Part shown: positions 24,371-35,219 of the stretch, piece by piece
Layout: the number at the start of each line of letters is the position of its first letter
Position numbering within the stretch: the first letter of the stretch is position 1
NCBI GenBank assembly: GCA_002270565.1
Contig: NQMI01000041.1
Location: forward strand, 1 to 64,000
Source: Stenocarpella maydis
Taxonomy: Eukaryota > Ascomycota > Sordariomycetes > Diaporthales > Diaporthaceae
Length of the DNA: 64,000 nt
Direction of reading: 5' to 3'
Translations under genes and position numbers: made by a program
The notes under the pieces: model-generated
Told to the model about the DNA's origin: nothing
Databases searched by the model: none
What the model saw: the letters and a program-made list of their open reading frames with translations, nothing else

Positions 24371-26115
24371 ACCACCCGTCGTCGTCCGCGACACCAGCCC
24401 CGAGCGACCTCAGGAGGGCCGTTGCCCAAGGAACCACCAACCCCCCCACTGCCAATGAAGGCCGTGTCCGCTCCAAGGACATGGCCGATGTCTACGTAAG
24501 CCAACCCCCCTGTCTGCCGCCACCACTGGGACAACACAAGAGAACAGCCCCGCTGACCTCCATCCCCGCCTCACAGGACGGCGTCGGCGAGGGACGCCTG
24601 GGATCCCCCCGCTCACCCACCCGCCCGCACAGCATGCGCCGCCGCCAGAGCATGCAGGTCCTCGAGCTCGAGTCGCGGGTGGAGCAGCTCCTCTCCGAGA
24701 ACCGTGCCCTGCAGGATGCGAGGGCCCAGGCAGAGGCCAACACCACCAGCCGCGCCACCAGCACGCTCGCCGAGCGCGAGACCGAGATCGAGGCTCTCAA
24801 GCAGACCCTCGACTTCATGCGCAAGGAGGTCCAGCGGCTGACCGAGGTCAACCAGGGCCTGAACAGCGCTATCCAGCAGCATGCTGTCCAGCACGATGAC
24901 AGGTACCGGCTCCTGGAGAACCAGCATGAGCTCCTCGAAAACCAGCATTCCGAGGTGACCAGGGAGCTGCTCGAGCACCGGGCCCGCGGCGGCTCCTACT
25001 CCGAGGCAATACAGATCAAGGACCAGGAAATAAAGAGCCTGCGCGAGCAGCTCGAGGCCACAGAGGAACAGGTCCGCGAGATGCAGAGGCGGATACTGGC
25101 CACCAAGCCAGCCGACAGCGACTTCCTGCGCATCAAGGACGTCGACTACTTTGACCATCGCTGCCAGCAGCTCTGCTCTCACGTACAGCAGTGGGTGCTA
25201 CGCTTCTCCAAGTTCTCGGACATGCGCGCCTGTCGCCTGACCTCCGAGCTGAATGACGAAAAGATCATAGACCGCCTGGACAACGCAGTCCTCGACGGGT
25301 CCAATGTCGACCACTACCTCAACGACCGGGTCAGGCGCCGCGATGTCTTCATGTCGGTGACCATGACCATGATTTGGGAGTTCGTCTTCACGCGCTATCT
25401 GTTCGGCATGGACCGCGAACAGCGGCAGAAACTAAAGAACCTGGAGAAGCTCCTCTTGGAGGTCGGCCCGCCACAGGCAGTGCGCCAGTGGCGTGCTGTG
25501 ACCTTGACGCTCTTGTCGAGACGGGAGGCCTTCAGGGACCAGCGCGACCAGGACACCGAGGCTGTCGTCCAGGCCGTCTTCCAGACCCTGTCTATGATCC
25601 TCCCGCCTCCGTCAAACCTGGAGGATCAGATCCAGGGCCAGCTGCGCAAGGTCATGCGCGAGGCGGTCGACCTCAGCATCGAGATGCGCACCCAGCGCGC
25701 AGAGTACATGATGCTCCCGCCGCTGCAGCCCGACTACGACGCCAATGGCGACCTGGCCGAGCCGCACCCCTTCAACTCGGCCCTGATGAATGAGCGCTCC
25801 GGCGACAAGAGCGCCACTACTGACAACGACGAGCTGGAGGCCCAAGGCGCCGTCGTCCGCGTCGTGCTGTTCCCGCTCGTGGTCAAGAAGGGCGACGACG
25901 AGGGGGTGGGCGACGATGAGATTGTCGTCTGCCCTGCCCAGGTCATCGTCGCGAGGCCGAGAAGCAAGAGCAGGCATTCGCACAGGGCCCCATCGTCGGA
26001 CGCGGGCGGTGTGAGCCTGCTGAGGGCGGGCAGCCCCAGCACGGCTCCAAACAGGAGCAATGTGAGCATGACGGATGCTCCTGGCATGGCGCCCGGTATG
26101 GAGGGGGCCATCTGA
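8611..26115 (+). CDS. lah: Giant leashin-like (LAH) Woronin-body tether, involucrin-repeat type
   Basis: A single frame of 5,834 codons. In filamentous ascomycetes, leashin tethers Woronin bodies to the cell cortex or septal pore; older annotations call such genes involucrin repeat protein. Seen here: a basic N-terminus (residues about 150-275) with Ser runs, an RRRRSLKKKN segment and a DEEILEIGRKLAKVARDS helix; a very long acidic, Ser/Pro/Glu-rich, probably disordered middle; at least nine lysine clusters, several preceded by Trp and followed by TP (residues about 1225, 1257, 2065, 2586, 3243, 3785, 4056, 4164, 4257); six Ala/Gly-rich hydrophobic segments; a coiled coil (about 5341-5500); and a compact, well-folded-looking C-terminal domain (about 5502-5711). 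An in-frame 81-nt stretch, 24496-24576, has full intron signals, so the spliced protein is probably about 5,807 residues. The family call rests on architecture, size and remembered similarity of the two ends, not on an alignment. Confidence 0.78.
18649..19020 (+). repeat. 222-bp in-frame direct duplication inside the LAH gene
   Basis: The segment starting SIPEQQEQSL at 18649 recurs as SIPEQQEPGL at 18871, a shift of 222 nt or 74 codons. Similarity continues through PAPGISDDNI and on to SSVTEP / SSITEP. It is a diverged tandem duplication that preserves the reading frame. Confidence 0.8.
24334..24369 (+). repeat. (GCT)12 microsatellite encoding poly-Ala in LAH
   Basis: Twelve perfect GCT codons give a run of twelve alanines followed by two histidines, just upstream of the coiled coil. 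Such a run is prone to length polymorphism. Confidence 0.95.
24496..24576 (+). other. Probable 81-nt in-frame intron in the LAH gene
   Basis: GTAAGC donor directly after codon TAC, a GCTGAC branch-like motif about 20 nt before the end, and a CACAG acceptor. The length is a multiple of three and contains no stop, so an ORF caller reads through it. Removing it joins ADVY to DGVGEGR in frame. The 27 residues it would encode are Pro-rich and unlike the flanks. Confidence 0.75.
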
Positions 26116-26622
26116 TGATGAATTTTATGAATGCATGAGCACGGGACAAAGCCGGCGTTCCATAGGTGAGGGGGAAATGGAACAGATGGAGGGCAGTGGT
26201 CGGCAACGACCGGTAAACAAGGTGGAAATCTGATTTTATGAGACACGACATGACTTGCGAGATATCCTTCTTCTACGGCCGGAGCCAGGGGAATGATTTT
26301 GCCCTGATTGAGTTTTGCTTCTTGACCGTGATGATCGGCATTGCATCATTCATCTTCCTTGTTTGTCAACTGTCCACATGCTGGGAAAAGAAAAAGGAAC
26401 AGCCCTGCACACATAATGTAGATTTATAATAAATGACTGAATGAAGACATCAACCCGCCGTCTCCTCTTGACTTCAGCATGCACCCAGGGCGCTCATAAT
26501 ACAGCGCTTGGACTGATTACAGCCAGCACTTTTGCATCCCTGCCGCCTGGTGTTGCCACTGATATAGCATTTGAGCCAGATATGAATAGGGCAGAAGACA
26601 GACAGCCAGACCATGTAGAAAG
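26116..26622. other. Convergent 3' region of the LAH and C6-factor genes
   Basis: About 500 nt between two convergent stops, expected to hold both 3' UTRs. An AATAAA motif for the plus strand lies at 26428-26433. No gene is seen. Confidence 0.5.
26428..26433 (+). terminator. Possible polyadenylation signal of LAH
   Basis: AATAAA lies 313 nt after the LAH stop codon in a T/A-rich setting. Fungal polyadenylation signals are loose, so this is only a candidate. Confidence 0.3.
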
Positions 26623-29600
26623 CTAGTTGTACCCGCCCCTATTAGCTCTGCCACCATTATGAATCCGTGCCTGGGACTGAGCCTGCAGGGCCCAGCCGCT
26701 GTTGTCTATCCCCATGACCACCGGCTCGCCGAAGCCCGCAAAACTTCCTGTCTGGGGGTCGAAGGGGAATAGGGCGTTGATAGCCTCTTCCTGGCAGGCG
26801 GACTGGTTTCGGCCAGCCGAAGCATTAGCACATCATCTGATAGAAACTGGAATGGAGAAATAGGGATCAGGCACGTATTCATGCCAGCCCAAGGAGATGG
26901 GAGGTGGTGGAATCCCCAGTGGTGTACTGACCCACTCATCGCCCAAGCTGCCCATCGCCATACCCCCGCCGCCGCCGCCGCCGCCGCCGCCGGCGGCCGC
27001 CATCACCGCGGCCAAGCCAGCCGAGGTCGCGGGTCTCAAGCCGCTGCCACTTGCTATGGAGCCACCTTCGCTGCACGAGTTCTCGGGGCTGTCAGAGTCC
27101 AGAAACTGGGCGGGCGGGAGGCTCCAAGTGCCCGTCGCGTTCGGGGTGGGCACACTGCTCTCCTGCTGCTGGTGTTGTTGCTGGTGTTGTTGCTGGTGCT
27201 GTTGCTGGTGCTGTTGCTGGTGCTGTTGCTGGTGCTGCTGCTGGTGCTGCTGCTGCTGCTGCGCCATTTGTGGCGGAGGTCCCGAGCCCCGCCCTGCACC
27301 ACCGTGATGTGGTTGTGGTTGAGGACGAGTCGGCGTTGTTACGCCTCCTGACCCGGGCACCGGCGCCGGGAAATGCTGCCCTCGCATCGAGGACCCAGCG
27401 CCACCTGATTCGTCTTTCGTGGCACGAGGCCGCACCGGCTGATATGCAGAGCTGGGGGCGCGTGGGGGGTGCTGCTGGCCCTGAGATATCGTAGGTCTCG
27501 AGGCAGGCCTTGCTGTCTCTGCTGCTGTAGAGTGTGCGCTATCGCCACCGTCCTCTTTCACGGCCTGCTGCGCTGGGCTTGCAGCCGCGGTCCAAGTAGG
27601 CGCCCTTGCTTTCCGCATGGTCATGTAGGCACCCGTCTTTGTCATGATCTCCGATAGCACCTGCTTCCCCTTGTCTTCGTTTGGCAGGCTACGGTCCAGG
27701 TTAAACACGTAGTCGATACAGGGCCATATCCTGTTGGCGTCCCTGTGATTCGGGTGGTAGAACATCTCCGTTGCGAGAATCAACGACGCCTGGAACTGCT
27801 GATACGCCCCGCTGTACCACCTCCACGGGTTGAAGGCGGGATTGATGTCGAGCTGGACCGCGATCTCGATGATGGTGATGGCGCTCGTGATCAGGACGGA
27901 GCGCAGCCGCTGCGGCATGGGGCTGGCCGTGTTGGCGTAGTAAGGGTGCAGGATCATGACGTGCAGCCGGTACATGAGCAGGTGCATGACGAGCTTTGCG
28001 TACCGCTGGATGGGGACGCGCTCGTCTAGGAGGTGGTTGTAGTTGTCGAACATGCGCTTCCGGAAGTTCTCAATCTTGGTGAGCACCTGCGTCAGCGTGA
28101 TCTTGCGCGCCTCGAGCTTGCGCCTGTCTGCCCATATTATGCGCATCATCTCGTTGACCTCGAACCGGATCAGAGGGAAGAGCGTCGTCGTCCAGCAGTC
28201 AGCGGCGCGCGGCTGACGGGTGGTAGTGGTGAGCTGGTCCTCCTCGCAGTTGTCTGGTAGCCAGGTATCGTAGTCCTCTCTTCTGATGGCAGGTTTGGGC
28301 CCCTGGGCCTCGCAGGTCCGGATATCCAAGAAACATAGCTGGTGCCAGATCAGACGTCGGACGTGAGTATCCAAGGCGTTGAGGTTGTACGCTTTGCTCC
28401 CATCTCGATGTAATCCCATGCACTCTGCCAACCGTACTGCCGCACCGACAAGCACGGAATGTGCCCTTGAGACCTCCTCGCGGCAGAGAGGGATCTTGAA
28501 TCGGGTCAGCACAAGCCTCCAACGTTGTCAAAAGCCCACACGGCATAGGTACTGACCATATACATCACAAACGCCTGTAACGTCTCCACTCTTGTCGTCC
28601 TGAGGAAGCTCGCCTTGCTAAGCGCGACCTCGGTCCCTATCTTCATGTTCTCAACCAGGTTGGCCTTGGTCAAGCCGAATTCCCGGTTGATGGCCGTCTC
28701 GTCAAGCGCGACAGCGGCGCTGAACCATGCCGCAAATACCACAGCCTGTGCCGAGGCTCGCGGCTCGTAGCCATCTGCTGCCTCGTCCCAAAAGCTTGCA
28801 TACTGTGCTTCGAATGACGGCCTATGTACACACCGGGCGATGGAATGCACGCTTTCGAAGTAATACTGGAGGAGCCGGTCGCCGGCCGGTCTGGTGGGGA
28901 GAAAGGCCAACAGGGTCGGCGACTGGGCCACCTGGCCAAAGAACACGCCGCTTGTCGGCGCTATGTACGATGCTCCAGGCCGCAAGAAGTCGGGGATGGG
29001 TTGCTCGGGGCCGCCTGGGTCGGGGAACGTGGCTGGCTGAGTCGGTGGGAATAAGCCACTGTCTGATTCCTGTGCGCCGCCGGAAAGCCCTGCTCGGATC
29101 TGATAAGCTGTCAGTCGGTGTGTTCTCGCAGAGGGTCTGAATGAGGATCAGGCAGGACAACAGCAGGGGGGTCTAAGGAGTGCTCTTGGACTCACCTCCT
29201 CCGATATCCTCGGGCGGTTCAGCCCACCAATCTTCTCTGTCAGCCGCATTCTGCCGACCTGCACGCCCAGATCCATCACGTCGTCCGTTCCATCAGCGTC
29301 GTCTTCGTACGTGAGGTCAAGCGCCACCATCGGGGTGATCTCCAAGTCTCGCTCCTCATCAAACTCGCCCTCCACGTCGTCGGCTAATATTCGCTGCTGG
29401 TGGAAGCCACGGCAGCCGGACTTTGCCACATCCCTCTCCAGCTGGCGCTCCAGGGAGCCAACCTTTTCCTTGATTTCTGTAAGGCGCAGCTGGCTCGCCT
29501 CGTCAAGCTTCGGCCCCAGGTAGAGGCAGTCGCGGGAGAACTTGAGGCAGTTGATGCATGGGTTTGACTTGTTGCACTTGAGCTTGCGCCGCCGGCATTC

Positions 29601-30035
29601 GAGACACGATGTGATCATGCGCATCCTCCGTCGGATGGGCTTGGGGTGGCCAGCCGTGGCGGCGGCGGCGGCTGGAAAGCCTGCGTGCGCCTGCTGCTGT
29701 TGCTGCTTGTGAGGCATCTCTGGTGGCGGCCGCGGCTGTTGCTGTCGCAGCTGTTCGAGATTGTGTTGGTAGGCCTGCGCCATGTCTGTCGAATCCGGCC
29801 CATTGAGAGCTCCTGAACCGGCCCTCAGGTCTATCGAAGGGGATCCTCCATCGCATCGGCCGCCGCCTATTGACATTGGGCCTGCTAGAAGACCGTATGC
29901 GCCCTCACAAACATGGTTCTGGCTATCACTGGTACCGTATGGCGGCGGCGCAGGAGGGCCGCTAAAATAAAGCAACGGCCCTGACGGTGGGGAGGCATCG
30001 TGGCGTTGTCTCGAGGGCCCATCGGTACCTTCCAT
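26623..30035 (-). CDS. Zn2Cys6 fungal transcription factor with poly-Q/H tract
   Basis: A binuclear zinc-cluster regulator of about 1,065 residues, acting in the nucleus. Exons on the minus strand: 30035-29196, 29099-28557, 28494-26848 and 26790-26623. The zinc cluster is canonical C-X2-C-X6-C-X5-C-X2-C-X6-C (Cys 144, 147, 154, 160, 163, 170), followed by a coiled coil (LTEIKEKVGSLERQL). Exons 2-3 carry the fungal-specific middle domain, with HRPSFEAQY, MYM-IPLCREEVSRAHSVL and RLAECMGLHRDG. The C-terminus has a poly-Q/H tract (about residues 871-905) and a Gly run (about 960-972). The start is the first in-frame ATG before the Pro-rich leader; a longer frame upstream begins only with TTG. The last exon is inferred from a GTTTCT donor and a CCAG acceptor, and its 55 residues read as coding. 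Regulated pathway unknown. Confidence 0.88.
26963..27000. repeat. GCC/GGC triplet run encoding poly-Gly in the C6 factor
   Basis: A CCG/GCC triplet run, read on the minus strand, gives about ten consecutive glycines near the C-terminus of the Zn2Cys6 protein. Confidence 0.8.
27163..27266. repeat. 12-bp minisatellite encoding a QQQH array
   Basis: A near-perfect 12-bp unit (TTGCTGGTGCTG type) is repeated about seven times. On the minus strand it encodes QQQH units flanked by longer Q runs. Third-position differences between units (GTG versus GTT, TTG versus CTG) show it is not a freshly expanded pure repeat. Confidence 0.9.
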
Positions 30036-32138
30036 TGGAGTTTTCGACCGCCCTTCAGTGCAGGCGACAGCAACAGTGACAGGCGAGGCTGGTGTGTCAG
30101 CGGGAAACGCAGTACACAAGATCTAAGCGAGATCACATGGAGTAGAGACTGACAGCCGACGGGAGAGGTAGTCTCGCTTGTTCCGCCGCGACTGCGGGTT
30201 GCCACTAGCTGATGCAAAAGAGCGGCCGCGACTTGAGACCGATGTACCCTTCAATCAAATGGTGGTCACCCAGTTGTTCGAGAAGATGGTTCTGCGTCGA
30301 CGACCGGGTCCCTCCAGTCCGAGGTCTAGCGGCTTGCACTCGAGATCGATCTTGATGCCGGCTATGTGCCTCGATACCCAGCTGGTAGGGTCTGTACGAC
30401 ATCGACAGCCGCCGGAAAATTCCCCAGCCAAGCCCACAATGCAGGCCAAACGTGCTTGCGAGGCTGGCTTTGGCAAGTGCAGAAGGCGTAGGAGATGCGT
30501 ACGGCCGTAATTTGACCCTGATATGTAGGTTGTATATTACCCTTCTGCTTGGCTTATGCGATTTGCAGTGGCCTTTTCAGGTGGTACCTGGGGAACGGAG
30601 GGCCGGTGGCTTGCGCGCTCTTAATGTCGGCTTCTTGCAGGTATTCAACTGGTCCTCTTGGCTATCGAGCTCACCGGATGGACCTCACGTGCACTGTAAC
30701 TGGATCCAGTACCTTGGTAGGTTGATACGCCGGGAGGTTACTAGTTTTTCTGAGAAAATGGGTGGTGATGCTTAACAACGAGGGCATGGAGAGCACAAGG
30801 AGGACGAGATATTGTGCGTCAGAGGTCCTCGAAGCGAGCACCTGCCGTTCATGTTCTCTTGCTCGCACCGGCCAGAGCGCCTGACTTGGTAAAACAAGCT
30901 GCTGCGCCGAGTCCCGTGTTACACAAGGTTCAATCACTACGCATGGGATGCTGGCCAGATCCTCCTGGCGGCATGTCTCCCCGAAACACGACCGCTCGAA
31001 GAGCGTACTTCCACCAGATCCATCATCGTGACATTATTGCCGTTTGGTCCCGCCGTGGTGGGAACAGCATGCATGAGGAGCCGAATCTCTGGTGCACAGG
31101 AGAATGCCAATGTGAGTATCGATGGGCCGCTGAGCAAAGGTATCCATAAACCCGGTAGTTATTGGGTGGCAATGTTTATTGCCGCCTCCTGCAGACAAGG
31201 CAGCTAAGCTGTAGGTCGCTGGAAGCGTACACCGGTGGCGCCCAACCATCGATGCTTTCCCATGTCGGCGGCACGAGGCATTTTTAATGTGTTTTATGAG
31301 CCCTCGGTATCGCATGCCAGCCATCGTGTAATGTACACGCTGAGACTGTAATCCACGGCGTGCCTGGTCCTCAGCTTCCCCAGTGGTGGCAACTCTTTGT
31401 AGTGTTCAAGCATTGGTCTAGCACCTCACCGACTTTGTCGCCGAACACTCAGCGATAGGAGCTGATAGCAAGTCTCCAGTCCCATCAAACCCACTGCCAG
31501 ATGATCCCGAATTTTTTTTTCTTCGCCTTCTTGGGCGCCTGGGACATTACACGGGCCTTGAACCAACCATGAGCGCCGATTGGAACCACAACGCAGCCTC
31601 GAACACAACGAATGCGTAGTCCGCATCATCTCAGATAAGGTGTAGGGGGCTTCCCGCCCTGCGGCCAGCCAGGTCGATGTGGCTCGTGCTTGTGTCCTGC
31701 CCTTGAAGGGAGGACACCCGGCGAGGTGGTTGGCTCCGCGTTGGCGAGCAGGTACAGGCACATGTGGAGATGGCGAAAGAGGCCGGGAGGATCTGGCCAG
31801 GCCTGAGCTTCTGTGCGACAACAACTCACTCTGTACCCTGGTCACACTCGCCCTTGACCTCGGTGAACAGCTGAGCGAAGGCCATACCTAGAACAGCCAT
31901 GACCCAAATTGCGCAAGGTAATAGGTAGGTGGGCTGGTGCAGCAAGTTTTGTGAAAGATGCCGCAACCTTGGTCGTCGGTCCTGTGGAGGTCAGTGCAAG
32001 CCTGACATTTGCGCCAGCTGGTCAGAGCAGACCGTGCAACCGTCTCAGACCAGTAAAAGACACAGCAAACTTTGGTGAGATTGAACAAGCGGAGGCGCCT
32101 GGTTATGGCGGGCTGCGTTGCATTAATTCCATCTCGTG
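30036..32138. other. Long upstream region of the C6-factor gene
   Basis: About 2.1 kb between the start of the Zn2Cys6 gene and the end of the next minus-strand gene. No frame has coding character. Long upstream regions are common for fungal regulators, and a 5'-UTR intron is possible just above 30035. Otherwise I see nothing in it. Confidence 0.45.
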
Positions 32139-34733
32139 CTAGAAAGATATTCGCGGGCCGATCTCCTGTCGGTATGACCTCTCCAAGAGCTCACCAAAAG
32201 CGTCCCCAGTGAGTGAATGCTGAGCCTCATTCTCACCGTGAGGCTGGCAGTCTGGTGTCTCGCGCCGCCGCCGATCATGGGTCCATAACCTATGAATCCG
32301 TGTGTTTCTCTTCTCCTTAGACCTGCGCAACTTGGTCCTCCGCCGGTTCTTGGAGAGATATTCTCCCCACAAGGACTGGGTTGCGCTTCCAAGAGGGCGT
32401 GCGTAGGCCCCTTGAGGAAGGCTTGATGCAGTTTGTTGCTCCGGTGCCGGGTTTTGGGCCATCACCATGTCGGACAGTCGTCGCCCATTTATTATGCGGC
32501 GGCGTTTCAAGATCATGCCGATGTTTACACAAGCCTCCTCGCCGAGATGCTCGAGGACGATCCCTAGATACCATCGCAATCTTTGCGTGCTACCACCCTC
32601 GCCGCGCTTTAGAGCTTCCGTGACCACATTCGTAAGGCTTGCCAAATCTCGAGCCGTTAGGAATCCTTGGACATTTCTCAAGTACTTCGTGAAAGCTGCT
32701 GTGTAGCGGAGTCTCTGCCTTTCTGTTAGACCAGGAGCACACGAGATGATCTTGATGCTCTCTTTGATCCTCATCATCCAGCGAAGCTTCAGCTCCGGCC
32801 TTCTGCTTTCACCCAGTGTCTCGCCAACGGTCGCATGGAGGACTGCCTCTGCTGGCTGAGCCGAGCTCACCAGTTTTTCGACAAGGACCACCGGATTGAC
32901 GAAAGCATATCTCGGTCTTTTCATTTGTTGTGTCACATATTTCTGCCAGAAAGTCGGGCCCCACAAGTTGATGTTTTTCCCATTTTGCGCGACGAGTATG
33001 TCGTGGAGCATGAGTGCAATGCGATAATCCTTCGATGTCCAGGCTAGCCGCTTCAGGAAGCCAACACTGAACGTCTGGGATTTCGAGAGTGACAGAAGTT
33101 GTTTGATGACCGTCTTCACGCCGACCCGAAGACGCATGAAATCCCAAAAGCTCCAAAACATGGCCGTACATCGCCTCGGGGAATGGACCGCGTTGATCGC
33201 AACGGTTAAAGCAGCCATGGCTTTTGTATCGTCCCCGCCCATGCACTTCTTCCAGATCCTAAGGGTATCTCGGTTTTTTTTCAATAGTCCGATACTCTTC
33301 CAATGAAGGAATAGCAGGCTTCCGAGCTCAGTCTGGGACAATGCGCCATGCCCGCGCTCTTGGAATAGTTTGAGGAGGTTCTTGAATTGGGATTGTGTGA
33401 TTTTCGGTAGTCGAGCAAGTATCTGCAGCCAGTTATGGTGTGCCCTGGTCCATGTTTTTTCACTGCCCGTCAATCTGGTCGCAATGACAAAGAGTGACCG
33501 ATGAACCGTGGGATCATGGTTTTTCAGGGCGTCCGCAAGAGTGGCCACCAGCTGGGGGTCATCCGACAGCAACTGGGCCGACTTGGACGTAAATCGTGCA
33601 GCCTTCTCATGAAGTTTTGCGGCAACTTTCAAACGAGCCCTGGCACTTCCGAGGCGATTCGATGCCAGTTCCGACTTCACACTTGCTAGATATGAATCTG
33701 CTCGTCCAGCCCACATTGCAGCCAACTGCGATGCCTTGGCTGCCTCAGATTCGGAACCTTCTGCCGGGTTGCCATGAATCGATGATCCTTGCCATAGTCT
33801 GAAAAACGTACAGAGCACATTCAGAATCGAGCCTCTAGTCTTGAAGTGGCATCTTGGTGGAATGATGTCCATAAGCGAAGCAAACAGTTGGGCTGATTTG
33901 GCGCTGGCTTCTAGGCGGGCCACATGTTTTAAGAGAATTACCCAGTGGTGGGGACCGGTGCGCAGGAAGCTGGGATTCAGCTGTTTTGCGGCTTTCATAC
34001 CCCTAATCACTCCTGAAAGAAGAGCCATCAAGCATGGAGGCAGCTCCACTTGTGGCATTGCTCGATTGGCACGTACAAGTGCACGTCTTGCCAAGTCATA
34101 GGCCTCAAAAATTTGCGGCCCTCGTAATCGACCGACCGATATCTCCTTCTGGAGTGAACTGGTAAAGGCTAGATATCGTTTTCGAAATTCCGAAGCACTC
34201 GGAACGGTATCATTCAGCAGTGCTTGCAGCTGAAGGCCAAGGGGCGTGGTGGTCTCGGCCAGGGTTGGGAGCATGATTTGTTCTCCAGAGTTCACAGTCT
34301 CCCTAGATGCTAGCGATGCCGGAGGTTCTGGCGCGGCTAGAGGCTGTATCTCCATCTCAGGCACCGGGAGCAAAGGCCTGCTGTCGGTCTCGATCTCGTC
34401 CTCAACCAACGGCGTCTGGGGCCAAGAAGACGGGAATCTGGGCGGTTGCCATTGCCATCTCGTCATATCTGGGGTATTGGGGAGAGCCCACACGGGTATT
34501 GAGCCGGCGTGTTGGAACGAATTGAGCTCTGTCATGCGCCGCCTTCCAATCCGCTGCCGGTGATAGAGCGGACCCGGCGCCGAGCTGACCGCGCGTTTCT
34601 TGTGCCCCGTCGCGTGCACATATTGTTGGAACGCCCGGCTAAGCACTTCATCCGTCACCCAAACAGCCTCAATGGGCGTGTGGTGTTGAAGTAGAGTCGC
34701 TCGGCAGCATCGTGCAGTCGGTCTCGGAGGCAT
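32139..34733 (-). CDS. Large unrecognised protein, possibly a mitochondrial helical-repeat factor
   Basis: A single-exon frame of 864 codons with a true ATG, convincing as a gene from its length and even composition. I do not recognise a domain. The first 20 residues are basic and lack acidic residues (MPPRPTARCC...), which would suit a mitochondrial presequence. Residues about 170-780 read as successive amphipathic helices with repeated L/A/W positions, the look of a helical-repeat (PPR-like) protein, although no single PPR motif is clear. The last 70 residues are strongly basic (for example KNRRRTKLRRSKEKRN), which could bind RNA. The gene is divergent from the URO-D gene across a 486-bp spacer. 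A fast-evolving mitochondrial RNA or translation factor is the best guess, inference only. Confidence 0.8.
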   Translation of the reverse strand: MPPRPTARCCRATLLQHHTPIEAVWVTDEVLSRAFQQYVHATGHKKRAVSSAPGPLYHRQRIGRRRMTELNSFQHAGSIPVWALPNTPDMTRWQWQPPRFPSSWPQTPLVEDEIETDSRPLLPVPEMEIQPLAAPEPPASLASRETVNSGEQIMLPTLAETTTPLGLQLQALLNDTVPSASEFRKRYLAFTSSLQKEISVGRLRGPQIFEAYDLARRALVRANRAMPQVELPPCLMALLSGVIRGMKAAKQLNPSFLRTGPHHWVILLKHVARLEASAKSAQLFASLMDIIPPRCHFKTRGSILNVLCTFFRLWQGSSIHGNPAEGSESEAAKASQLAAMWAGRADSYLASVKSELASNRLGSARARLKVAAKLHEKAARFTSKSAQLLSDDPQLVATLADALKNHDPTVHRSLFVIATRLTGSEKTWTRAHHNWLQILARLPKITQSQFKNLLKLFQERGHGALSQTELGSLLFLHWKSIGLLKKNRDTLRIWKKCMGGDDTKAMAALTVAINAVHSPRRCTAMFWSFWDFMRLRVGVKTVIKQLLSLSKSQTFSVGFLKRLAWTSKDYRIALMLHDILVAQNGKNINLWGPTFWQKYVTQQMKRPRYAFVNPVVLVEKLVSSAQPAEAVLHATVGETLGESRRPELKLRWMMRIKESIKIISCAPGLTERQRLRYTAAFTKYLRNVQGFLTARDLASLTNVVTEALKRGEGGSTQRLRWYLGIVLEHLGEEACVNIGMILKRRRIINGRRLSDMVMAQNPAPEQQTASSLPQGAYARPLGSATQSLWGEYLSKNRRRTKLRRSKEKRNTRIHRLWTHDRRRRETPDCQPHGENEAQHSLTGDAFGELLERSYRQEIGPRISF

Positions 34734-35219
34734 GAGGGGGCACGCGAAAAATCACCCAAATCATTGCGTTCAGGTAGGCCGGTGACTCTGACTTTGTCAC
34801 GTCTTATCCTGCACCTCCAGAGTCCGTTGGAGCGCTTCAATTGGACTTGTGGTAGCCGGAGTAGGGTTGGGTTGCTGCGGTAAGTCGTGGGGCGTTGTGG
34901 TCGTGGTTGTGCACAATTCGCAAGTGCTGCTTGCCTTGCTTCAACAAAAACGAAGTCTCCAGGTTGGTGAGCTCTCACTGTGGTTGGTTAATAATGGTTG
35001 TCCTAGCTCCCCTAGCTTCAAGAGCACCACAGGGATGCAAGGGCCCTGGACTGGGTCCCTGTCGGGATGCCCCCACCATGTGCACCCCAGCCCGGGCTCG
35101 GTTGGACCTTCGGTGCCGTTTTGATCTTGCACCCGAGTTCGCGGCTCGGGGTTGGAGCATTCTCAACCGCAGCCATAACCACACAATTACAGCGACTTCA
35201 CCTTCGAAATACAGGCAAC
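34734..35219. promoter_or_regulatory. Divergent promoter region shared by the 864-aa gene and URO-D
   Basis: 486 bp separate the two start codons, which point away from each other, so both promoters must lie here. Short CT-rich tracts are visible, but I recognise no TATA box or named operator. Confidence 0.6.

Noticed and set aside
30061..30119. N-terminal extension of the Zn2Cys6 frame upstream of 30035
   Set aside because: It opens only with TTG; the first ATG in frame is at 30035, just before the Pro-rich leader.
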